A stretch of 8,044 nt of DNA from Treponema sp. (GTDB taxonomy: Bacteria > Spirochaetota > Spirochaetia > Treponematales > Breznakiellaceae). Shown here in pieces: positions 1-5,539 of this stretch. Position 1 is the stretch's first letter. The number at the start of each line of letters is the position of its first letter. The stretch lies in the NCBI GenBank assembly GCA_031273405.1, contig JAISRW010000231.1, positions 1 through 8,044 of the forward strand, in the 5' to 3' direction. A program made the translations under genes and the position numbers. The notes under the pieces were generated by a model. That model was not told the DNA's origin. It saw only the letters and a program-made list of their open reading frames with translations, and did not search any database.

Positions 1-717
1 ATGATGCAGAAGATAGCCAACGCCATCACCAGGAACCATCCCGAGGTCTACCTCATCGTGCTCCTCATAGACGAGCGGCCCGAAGAGGTAACCGACATGG
101 AAAGGACGGTACGGGCCGAAGTGATCTCCTCAACCTTTGACGAACAGGCGAGCCGCCATGTCCAGGTTACCGAAATGGTTCTGGAAAAGGCCAAGCGCCT
201 GGTGGAGCACAAAAAGGATGTGGTCATACTCCTGGATTCCATCACCCGTCTTGCCCGGGCCTATAACCAGACCGTCCCCACCTCGGGGAAGATCCTCTCA
301 GGCGGCGTGGACTCGAACGCCCTCCACAAGCCCAAACGCTTTTTCGGCGCCGCCAGGAACATCGAGGAAGGAGGAAGCCTTACCATAATCTCAACCGCCC
401 TCATCGAGACCGGGAGCCGCATGGACGAAGTTATCTTTGAGGAATTTAAAGGCACCGGCAACCTTGAGATCAACCTGGACCGCCGCATTTCCGACAGGCG
501 GCTCTTCCCGGCCATCAATATCAAGAAATCGGGAACCAGGAAAGAAGAGCTGCTTCTTACCGAGGAGGAACTGCAAAAGATCTGGGTGCTCCGCAAGGTT
601 ATCAACCCCATGGACGATATAGAGATCATAGAGCTTCTGGTGGACAGAATGAAAAAATCCAAAAACAACGACGCCTTTTTGAGATCCATGAATACAGGTT
701 CGGCCGGCGCGGATTAA
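1..717 (+). CDS. rho: Transcription termination factor Rho, 3' part (N-terminus outside window)
   Basis: Rho is a hexameric RNA-dependent ATPase/helicase that ends transcription. The 238 visible residues align without gaps to E. coli Rho from about residue 187 to the end. The paired Met codons at the window edge are therefore internal, and the RNA-binding N-terminal domain and Walker A lysine/threonine lie just upstream. Visible catalytic features are DERPEEV at 24-30 (catalytic Glu25 matches E. coli E211, Arg26 matches R212) and Walker B ILLDS at 76-80 (Asp79 matches D265). The Q-loop SGKILSGG is at 95-102, the R-loop region FKGTGN at 149-154, and the arginine finger in SGTRKEE at 177-183 (Arg180 matches R366). 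All key residues in the visible part are intact. The stop is TAA at 715-717. In T. pallidum I recall rpmE following rho; no rpmE is seen here. I see no convincing intrinsic terminator directly after the stop. Confidence 0.98.
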   Translation: MMQKIANAITRNHPEVYLIVLLIDERPEEVTDMERTVRAEVISSTFDEQASRHVQVTEMVLEKAKRLVEHKKDVVILLDSITRLARAYNQTVPTSGKILSGGVDSNALHKPKRFFGAARNIEEGGSLTIISTALIETGSRMDEVIFEEFKGTGNLEINLDRRISDRRLFPAINIKKSGTRKEELLLTEEELQKIWVLRKVINPMDDIEIIELLVDRMKKSKNNDAFLRSMNTGSAGAD

Positions 718-737
718 AACCCGGGAGTCGCGTCAAG

Positions 738-908
738 ATGCCGTATATCGTGGTTTTCGCCAGCGTTGACACTGTGGATAAATTCAGAAGAATTTTAACC
801 GCAGACCACACGAACGACACGGACTTTTTGTTCGAAATTCCCGTTTTTGTCCGTGAGGTCGAATCATCGAACCGAAGGTTCGCGGTTCGATGTGTGGTCC
901 GTGGTTAA
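738..908 (+). CDS. Possible small ORF (56 codons), probably interrupted or remodelled by a repeat
   Basis: An ATG at 738 opens 56 codons ending in TAA at 906-908, 20 bases after the rho stop. A GGGAG lies about 10 bases before the ATG as a loose ribosome-binding site. The first 18 or so residues (MPYIVVFASVDTVDKFRR) look like the start of a small beta-alpha protein. The rest is encoded within the inverted repeat at 790-913 and has the look of translated repeat (ADHTNDTDF, SSNRRFAVR). I infer either a short hypothetical gene or the 5' stub of a gene interrupted by the repeat. The start faintly resembles DUF3343-type small proteins, but this is too weak to name it. It could also be chance. Confidence 0.25.
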   Translation: MPYIVVFASVDTVDKFRRILTADHTNDTDFLFEIPVFVREVESSNRRFAVRCVVRG

Positions 909-913
909 ATTCG
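790..913. repeat. MITE-like element with imperfect terminal inverted repeats
   Basis: The left end at 790-811 (gaattttaaccgcagaccac at its start) is matched by the reverse complement of 891-913, with one single-base gap and two or three mismatches. Between the ends lie a 7-bp stem cacggac/gtccgtg (818-824 with 849-855) and a 9-bp perfect stem catcgaacc/ggttcgatg (865-873 with 884-892). The whole unit, about 124 bp, could therefore fold into a branched hairpin. The flanks carry a similar 12-mer, gtggataaattc (774-785) and gtggttaaattc (901-912). It encodes no transposase. A non-autonomous mobile repeat is an inference; copies elsewhere in the genome would be needed to confirm it. Confidence 0.55.
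868..882. repeat. Triloop palindrome CGAACC-GAA-GGTTCG
   Basis: Perfect 6-bp inverted repeat with a three-base spacer (cgaaccgaaggttcg). The identical 15-mer recurs at 3432-3446, and variants with other central triplets occur at 1033 and 3499. It lies inside the larger inverted repeat 790-913 and competes with the 9-bp stem there. Confidence 0.7.
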
Positions 914-1032
914 CTTTTTATACCGCTTTACTTTATTCGTGCCGAAGGGGTTTAGTATCCCGCCCTTTAGGGCGAGGTTGTTGATTCACGATTTCAACAC
1001 GGACTGGGGTACTAGCGGTTTGTAAGGTAAAT

Positions 1033-1047
1033 CGAACCGTAGGTTCG
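1033..1047. repeat. Triloop palindrome CGAACC-GTA-GGTTCG
   Basis: Same 6-bp stem as at 868, 3432 and 3499, but with GTA as the central triplet. It is followed four bases later by another triloop hairpin, cgcct-tgc-aggcg. Confidence 0.7.
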
Positions 1048-1051
1048 CAAC

Positions 1052-1070
1052 CGCCTTGCAGGCGATTTTT
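1052..1070 (+). terminator. Weak candidate intrinsic terminator
   Basis: A 5-bp G+C-rich stem, cgcct-tgc-aggcg, is followed directly by ATTTTT. The stem is short and the T-run is only five, and it lies about 335 bases after the rho stop. It could equally be just one more member of the triloop palindrome family in this gap. Confidence 0.25.
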
Positions 1071-1140
1071 GGAGGTTTCATGCGCGAAGCGCAACAAACT
1101 GCCAGAGAACAAGAAAAGTTCTAAAATCACGCTATGACTG

Positions 1141-1419
1141 TCATTTGTTTTTTTTCGGGAACCAGCCCCGTTCAACCCTTTTTCGCTGCTGGAATAATTC
1201 TTTGATGCTCCAAAAGCAGCAAAAAGCTATTATGCCCAAGGCGGCGCCGGCAATAATATTATCTACGAATAATGAGACAACGCATAATGAAAGGCCGGCA
1301 AAAAGAAATAGCGGCCAAATTTTTGTTCCAAAATGATATTCACCGTAAATGATAAGGGGATGAAATATCCCGATTACGGCAAACGCGATGAGGCCGATGA
1401 GTATTCCGGTTAGTTCCAT
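1141..1419 (-). CDS. Small integral membrane protein, DUF4491 family
   Basis: A 92-residue protein of unknown function. I recognise the DUF4491 pattern: a short N-terminal membrane helix (about residues 4-19), then FHPLIIYGEYHFGTKIWP at 19-36. Two further hydrophobic segments follow (about 36-51 and 54-70), then the signature WSIKELFQQRKRVERGWFPK near the C-terminus (70-89), a basic, probably cytoplasmic tail. The length is normal for the family. The start at 1419 gives the family's usual N-terminus; an upstream GGAG sits about 13 bases away, so the ribosome-binding site is weak. The stop of the chemoreceptor gene is only 17 bases upstream, so the two are probably co-transcribed and this gene may rely on coupling. 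The coding sequence looks more A+T-rich than the transporter genes. A functional link to gas sensing is possible but not shown. Confidence 0.85.
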   Translation of the reverse strand: MELTGILIGLIAFAVIGIFHPLIIYGEYHFGTKIWPLFLFAGLSLCVVSLFVDNIIAGAALGIIAFCCFWSIKELFQQRKRVERGWFPKKNK

Positions 1420-1437
1420 TTATATTCCGCTTCTCCG

Positions 1438-3231
1438 TTATTCAAACTGTATCTCCGCATATTCTTCGGATAATTTCTTTACCGTTAACCGGGTCTTAAA
1501 GAATTTACCGACCCCCTTAACCAGGCCGATGTAGAAATCTATCATCTTGCGGTGGGACTTGTAATGCACTCGAAGGATGTTTTCGCCGATCTCTTCAAAA
1601 TCAAAACGGGGCGGATGCGCGTTGGGCATTATTTTGGTTACCTGTTCGTGTATCTTGTCCACCCCCATGATTAAAGCCTTGGCGGTGTTTATCCCGTAGT
1701 AATAGGCCTTGTAATACTTGGGAGCGTAGACGTTCACCCAATAGTCCCCGAAGGCGTCAATCACCTGGGGCAGGGTAAGGTTTAGCACCTCGCAAATAGT
1801 ACCCAGCACCGTCTGAATAACCGCGTCATCGATGTCGGCTATGCGGGTAATGCGCAGGTCCTCCGGCAGATTCGACTTCCGCAGGATTTCGCGCCATTTT
1901 TCCTTGCCCCCCACGCTCTGCACCAAATCGGCAATACACAGAACAATGGTCCCCTTCATGCTGTTTTTGCTTGCCCTTATCTTCTGCGGTGAAACCTTGA
2001 AAACCGACGCCTCGTCTTTAACTTCGCTCACGCTTACCAGGTTGAGTTTTACCAGGTCGATTGACTTTTCCGTAAAACCCGCCGCCGATCCCGCGTCCGC
2101 CGAGATGGCCAGGGAAGCCTTCTTAACGTCCTGGGTAACGGAAACCAGGTTCCTCAGATCCCCCTGAATCGCGCCGCTTTTTTCTACTATCGTCGCCGAA
2201 CCCTCGTGAATAAGGTCCGCGCCCTGTTTTATGCCTTCATAATTCTTAATGAGCCGGTCCACGCCGCTTGTCTGCCGGGCGGCCCCCTCCTGTATTTCAT
2301 GCTGGTTGGCGGTTACCGTCTTTACGGAGCTAAAGATGTTGTCAAAAGAGGCGCTGGTATTTTTCGAGGTAATCACCGCGCTTTCCATGGATTCCTTTAG
2401 ATCCTTCATGCTGTTGGAAATAATCTTTGACTGGCCGTTCGCGTTCTCCGCAAGTTTGCGGATCTCGTCGGCCACCACCGCGAAGCCTTTCCCCGTTTCC
2501 CCCGCGTGGGCCGCCTCAATCGCCGCATTCATGGCCAGGAGGTTGGTCTGACTGGCTATGACGTTGATGACTTTGTTCGCCCCGAGCACCGTATCCAGCT
2601 TGACGTTCAGGATATCCATCATTTCCGCAAGCTTTACCATCTCGTCCCGCCCGATTCCCGCGTTGTTGTTCAGGGCTTCATATTCCGCCACATTGCTTTG
2701 GATGATGCGATCCACGCCGGTGATACTGGAAGTCAGCTCCTCAATGATGGCCGAACTTGCGCTCACCTGGGCTATTTGGCCCTCAATGACACTGTTTTGC
2801 CGGGTAAGAGTCCGGTTTATATCATCCAAAAGGCCCGAAACGTGTTCCGTGCTTTCCGACTGCAACAAAATAAGCTTATTGATCCCGTTGATTGAAGCGC
2901 CGATATTGACGACATTTGAATGGGTTTCTTCAATAAGTTTATAGAGGGATTCGGCGTTTTCTTCCGTGTGATCCGTTCCGTGCTGGATAAGGTAAATCAT
3001 ACGGTCAAGATTGGAGACAAAGGCGTTGATCCCCGTCTTTACCTGTTCAATCTCGCCCTTACCGCCGGCCGGCAGACGGAGCGCAAGGTCCCCTTCTCCG
3101 GCGGCAAGCTGCTCCAGGGCCCGTGTTATCTCCCGTAAAGGCGCCGTCCTTTTCCTGGCCCAAATAATGAAAAACGTCACAGAGGAAAGAATCAGAACCG
3201 CCGCCAAACCTAAAACAACCGGTAAATCCAT
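1438..3231 (-). CDS. Methyl-accepting chemotaxis protein with C-terminal H-NOX (haem NO-binding) domain
   Basis: A 597-residue chemoreceptor, predicted to pass gas binding to CheA/CheW. Domains in order: one membrane helix (about 4-24) with almost nothing before it, so no periplasmic sensor; HAMP-like segment (about 26-83); MCP coiled-coil hairpin (about 84-400) with the kinase-contact tip at 223-262 ([20 protein letters not shown], then [16 protein letters not shown]); short linker; H-NOX domain 425-597 beginning MKGTIV. Haem-site residues are complete: proximal His528 (DKIHEQVTK), Pro541 (AHPPRF) and YxSxR as Tyr557, Ser559, Arg561. The residue matching Thermoanaerobacter H-NOX Tyr140 is Phe566, and Trp9 and Asn74 equivalents are Ile433 and Trp498. 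This predicts NO binding without stable O2 binding (inference). The start is fixed by AAGGAGG at 3237-3243, five bases before the ATG. No CheR-tethering pentapeptide is seen. DUF4491 follows in the same direction. Confidence 0.95.
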   Translation of the reverse strand: MDLPVVLGLAAVLILSSVTFFIIWARKRTAPLREITRALEQLAAGEGDLALRLPAGGKGEIEQVKTGINAFVSNLDRMIYLIQHGTDHTEENAESLYKLIEETHSNVVNIGASINGINKLILLQSESTEHVSGLLDDINRTLTRQNSVIEGQIAQVSASSAIIEELTSSITGVDRIIQSNVAEYEALNNNAGIGRDEMVKLAEMMDILNVKLDTVLGANKVINVIASQTNLLAMNAAIEAAHAGETGKGFAVVADEIRKLAENANGQSKIISNSMKDLKESMESAVITSKNTSASFDNIFSSVKTVTANQHEIQEGAARQTSGVDRLIKNYEGIKQGADLIHEGSATIVEKSGAIQGDLRNLVSVTQDVKKASLAISADAGSAAGFTEKSIDLVKLNLVSVSEVKDEASVFKVSPQKIRASKNSMKGTIVLCIADLVQSVGGKEKWREILRKSNLPEDLRITRIADIDDAVIQTVLGTICEVLNLTLPQVIDAFGDYWVNVYAPKYYKAYYYGINTAKALIMGVDKIHEQVTKIMPNAHPPRFDFEEIGENILRVHYKSHRKMIDFYIGLVKGVGKFFKTRLTVKKLSEEYAEIQFE

Positions 3232-3236
3232 GCCGC

Positions 3237-3286
3237 CCTCCTTATTCGTGCTTAGAATAGATAATTAGTCGGAAAAAATCAGCCAA
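3237..3286 (-). promoter_or_regulatory. Candidate promoter and strong ribosome-binding site for the chemoreceptor gene
   Basis: On the minus strand TTGGCT (3286-3281) is separated by 17 bases from TATCTA (3263-3258), a partial match to a sigma-70 promoter. TATTCT (3259-3254) is an alternative -10 with too long a spacer. Downstream, AAGGAGG (3243-3237) is a near-perfect Shine-Dalgarno. The ribosome-binding site is convincing; the promoter is weak. A flagellar sigma-28 box was looked for and not seen clearly. Confidence 0.4.
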
Positions 3287-3337
3287 CCCCGCCGCAGAGC
3301 GGCCGGGGTATGGTTGTTCTCGTAAGGTATTGGACTC

Positions 3338-3385
3338 GGGTTTCATACCTTTATGACCGCAGCAGAGCTGCGGGGTATGAAACCC
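3338..3385. repeat. Nested perfect hairpin (12-bp outer, 7-bp inner stem)
   Basis: gggtttcatacc (3338-3349) pairs perfectly with ggtatgaaaccc (3374-3385). Inside, ccgcagc (3357-3363) pairs perfectly with gctgcgg (3367-3373) around the triloop AGA. Seven unpaired bases (3350-3356) lie on one side only. As RNA or cruciform DNA this is the strongest secondary structure seen by eye in the window. There is no T-run on either strand, so it is not a standard intrinsic terminator. Confidence 0.8.
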
Positions 3386-3431
3386 TCGCCACGAATCAAC
3401 CAACCGAATTGCAGGCTCAAACTTTCGGTTT

Positions 3432-3446
3432 CGAACCGAAGGTTCG
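3432..3446. repeat. Triloop palindrome CGAACC-GAA-GGTTCG
   Basis: Identical 15-mer to 868-882, here followed immediately by gcgc-gaa-gcgc (3447-3457). It overlaps an alternative 10-bp stem, 3421-3430 with 3434-3443. Confidence 0.7.
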
Positions 3447-3498
3447 GCGCGAAGCGCAGCCGCGCAACCACCTTATGAGAACAACATACCCCGAAGCG

Positions 3499-3513
3499 CG
3501 AACCTCCGGTTCG
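3499..3513. repeat. Triloop palindrome CGAACC-TCC-GGTTCG
   Basis: Fourth copy of the 6-bp stem, with TCC as its centre. A further half-site, ggttcga, follows at 3516-3522. Confidence 0.7.
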
Positions 3514-3618
3514 ATGGTTCGACCTGAGCGGGTTCTTGGGTATTAAACCCTTCGCTACGAATAAAATTTTTAGAGAAAGGGAGCCTGTGCGTTTTTTAAT
3601 GAAAACCGTAAAATGCCT

Positions 3619-5532
3619 TTAAAAGAGCTTCGGCAGGAAAACCGACAGGTCGGGCGCGTAGGTTACCAGGAGGACCACCGCAAGCTGCAACAGGAGGAAA
3701 GGCAGCACAAAGCGGCAGATTTCCGTGAAGGGCTTTTTGAAACGGTAGCTGGCCAGGAAAAGGTTCATCCCCACCGGAGGGGTCAGAAAGCCCACTTCAA
3801 GATTAATAATGAAAATAATACCCAGATGGACGGGATCGATGCCGTAGGCCAGTCCCAGAGGGACAATCAGGGGAAGCACCACCAGAATGGCCGAAAAAAT
3901 ATCCATCAGGCAGCCCACCACCAGGAGGGCCAGATTCAGCAATAGAAGGAAGAGGTATTTGGAGCTGACGGTTTCCTGCATCCAGGCGGCGAAGTTTTCG
4001 GGGATCTGGGAATCGATGATGGCGTAGGAAAGGGCCTTGGCCATGGCAAGGATAGAGAGGACGCCCCCGATGATGGGGACCGCCTTAAAGAAGACCTTTT
4101 GCACGTCCTTCAGGGCTATGTCCTTGTTGATCAGCACTTCGGCGATAAAAACATAGATCACCGATACGGCGCTTATCTGAACCAGGGAAAGGAGGCCCGA
4201 AAAATACCCCGCCACAAGGATGACGGGCAGAAGGATTTCCAGGACAGACCCCTTCAGGGCCCTGCCGGCTTCTTTCAGACTGAAGGGTTCCACGGGAATT
4301 TTCACCTTCACCGAAGCGATGATCCCGAAGATGATCATGGCTGCCACCAGGACGGCCCCCGGGATGATGGCCCCCAAAAAGAAATCGATGATGTTGTACT
4401 CGACCGTATTACCCATAAAATAGAGAATGCTGTTGGTGGTGGAACCTACCAGGATTATGGGGAGGCTCGGGGGGAAGAGGAGGCCTATGCCCCCCGCGGA
4501 GGTGAGAAGCCCTATGGAAAACCGCTCGGGGTACTTTGATTTTTCCGCCAGCACCGTATAGAGTATGCCCCCCAGGGCCAGGATGGTAACTCCCGAAGCC
4601 CCGGTAAAGGAAGTAAAGAAAGCGCAGATCACCACCGTGGCGATGATCATGCCCCCCGGCAGCCAGTTGAAAAGGCTGCGGAAGGCGTGGACCAGCCGTT
4701 CGCCGGCCCTGCTCTCGGAAAGGAAAAACCCCGTCAGGGTAAAGAGGGGGATGGCAACGATATCCGCCTCGGTCAGGGCGGAATAGATCTGGATAGGCGC
4801 CGCCTCCGGCTCTCCTCCCTTGGCCTGGAGCATGATCAGGGCTATGCCGCCGATTACCGCGAAGATAGGCGTCCCCGAAAGGGCCGCCGCTACGAAGAGA
4901 AAGATAAGCGGCGTTTTGGCGTACCACGCGGCATCGTAAAGAATATTCACCCAGGTAAAAAAGGGTTCTGGAACCCCGGTGTTCCAGATGAGCTTGGCTA
5001 TGGCCGGTAAAGAAGAGACGGTTCCCAGGAGTACGGACAGGATCGCCAGAACCAGAAGGGCCTTCGACTTCCCGGAGCCGCCGCGCACAAAGCGGGCGAA
5101 CCGGAAGGCCATTACCCCGTAACCGATTGGCATGGCGAAGGCGAAGATCCGGTCGGGGATAAACCCTACGGGCCGGCCCGTAAGGCCGTATTTGAGAAAA
5201 GAAAGGGAATCCCAGAACAGGATGGTCACCACAAAAGCCGAAATAAGGCCGGTAATTATGGCCAGAACCGTTTTCAGCCTTTCGTGTTTGACATACTGAA
5301 CCACGGCGATGGAAATATGTTCGTTGGTTTTGGTGGTGAGCATGGCGGCGAACAATCCGGTAACCAGGAAAAGATGGGTCATTATCCCCCGGGAAGCCGG
5401 GAGGACGCCGCCAAAGGGCCGGACGAGAATTTCCGCCGCCGGTACCAGAGCCATCAATGCCAGCACCCCGTAACAGATGCTTTTTTCGACGAGGTTCGCG
5501 GCGGCAGCGGCGGAAGACAGGATTCTTTTCAT
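3619..5532 (-). CDS. TRAP transporter fused permease, DctQ-DctM (TatQM type)
   Basis: A 637-residue inner-membrane permease of a sodium-coupled TRAP importer. The small subunit (DctQ-like) occupies about residues 1-175 with four membrane helices, including one around 17-35. A linking segment (about 160-225) leads into the large DctM-like subunit. DctM hallmarks are TSFTGASGVTILALGG at 307-322, GLLFPPSLPIIL at 350-361 and LEVGFLTPPVGMNLFLAS at 578-595, in regions known to form the hairpin tips and Na+ sites. The ORF is open 38 codons further upstream, but those residues overlap tatP and are not hydrophobic family sequence. I chose the ATG at 5532 (MKRIL), 7 bases after the tatP stop; its ribosome-binding site is poor (GGGA abuts the ATG), suggesting translational coupling. 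It is the last gene of the tatT-tatP-tatQM operon. T. pallidum tp0958 is the likely counterpart. Confidence 0.95.
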   Translation of the reverse strand: MKRILSSAAAAANLVEKSICYGVLALMALVPAAEILVRPFGGVLPASRGIMTHLFLVTGLFAAMLTTKTNEHISIAVVQYVKHERLKTVLAIITGLISAFVVTILFWDSLSFLKYGLTGRPVGFIPDRIFAFAMPIGYGVMAFRFARFVRGGSGKSKALLVLAILSVLLGTVSSLPAIAKLIWNTGVPEPFFTWVNILYDAAWYAKTPLIFLFVAAALSGTPIFAVIGGIALIMLQAKGGEPEAAPIQIYSALTEADIVAIPLFTLTGFFLSESRAGERLVHAFRSLFNWLPGGMIIATVVICAFFTSFTGASGVTILALGGILYTVLAEKSKYPERFSIGLLTSAGGIGLLFPPSLPIILVGSTTNSILYFMGNTVEYNIIDFFLGAIIPGAVLVAAMIIFGIIASVKVKIPVEPFSLKEAGRALKGSVLEILLPVILVAGYFSGLLSLVQISAVSVIYVFIAEVLINKDIALKDVQKVFFKAVPIIGGVLSILAMAKALSYAIIDSQIPENFAAWMQETVSSKYLFLLLLNLALLVVGCLMDIFSAILVVLPLIVPLGLAYGIDPVHLGIIFIINLEVGFLTPPVGMNLFLASYRFKKPFTEICRFVLPFLLLQLAVVLLVTYAPDLSVFLPKLF

Positions 5533-5539
5533 TCCCGAT

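Larger units (their letters stand above)
914..1140. repeat. Repeat-rich intergenic stretch between rho/small ORF and DUF4491
   Basis: No gene is supported here. On the reverse strand 935-961 carries a module (roughly GGG-TA(C)TAAACCC-TTCG-GCACGAAT) that occurs in the opposite orientation at 3373-3396 and 3538-3562. The reverse complement of the sequence around 975-990 (gtgaatcaacaacc) resembles 3391-3406 (acgaatcaaccaacc). Short hairpins include cgccc-ttta-gggcg (961-974), CGAACC-GTA-GGTTCG (1033-1047), cgcct-tgc-aggcg (1052-1064) and tgcgc-gaa-gcgca (1081-1093). The weaker agaac/gttct pair (1106-1110 with 1118-1122) has no T-run after it. This is the 3' end of the converging minus-strand DUF4491 gene, so it separates two convergent units. 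Confidence 0.6.
3286..3562. repeat. Complex nested inverted-repeat region upstream of the chemoreceptor
   Basis: This fills most of the 387-base gap 3232-3618. Outermost arms: 3305-3327 and 3471-3492 are inverted copies with one mismatch and one single-base gap. Inside them sits the nested hairpin 3338-3385. A hairpin 3286-3309 (acccc/ggggt outside, ccgc-AGA-gcgg inside) precedes it. A 10-bp stem with triloop TCG (3421-3430 with 3434-3443) overlaps CGAACC-GAA-GGTTCG at 3432-3446; then come gcgc-gaa-gcgc (3447-3457) and CGAACC-TCC-GGTTCG (3499-3513). Modules 3373-3396 and 3538-3562 are direct repeats of each other, and both are inverted relative to 935-961. The remaining 3563-3618, next to the permease stop, shows no gene and no clear terminator. 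Confidence 0.7.

Noticed and set aside
1106..1122. agaac/gttct hairpin after DUF4491 as a terminator
   Set aside because: Only five base pairs, A+T-rich, with no T-run on the minus-strand side.
1957..1959. Internal ATG at the start of the H-NOX domain as an independent start
   Set aside because: The MKG is the natural N-terminus of the H-NOX fold, so it may be a relic of fusion, but no good Shine-Dalgarno precedes it. A separate short product is not supported.
3254..3286. Flagellar sigma-28 promoter for the chemoreceptor
   Set aside because: The sequence around ccgactaa is only loosely like GCCGATAA and no TAAA box is at the right distance.
3310..3546. 78-codon plus-strand ORF in the intergenic gap
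   Set aside because: It lies wholly within nested inverted repeats, has no ribosome-binding site I can see and no recognisable fold; an open frame through repeats is expected by chance.
3286..3562. CRISPR array
   Set aside because: Repeats are nested and inverted, of different lengths, without regular spacers, and no cas genes are nearby.
4409..4927. 172-codon minus-strand ORF inside the permease gene
   Set aside because: It is an alternative frame of the TRAP permease; its composition (many Gly, Arg, Pro) is typical of a shadow frame in G+C-rich DNA.
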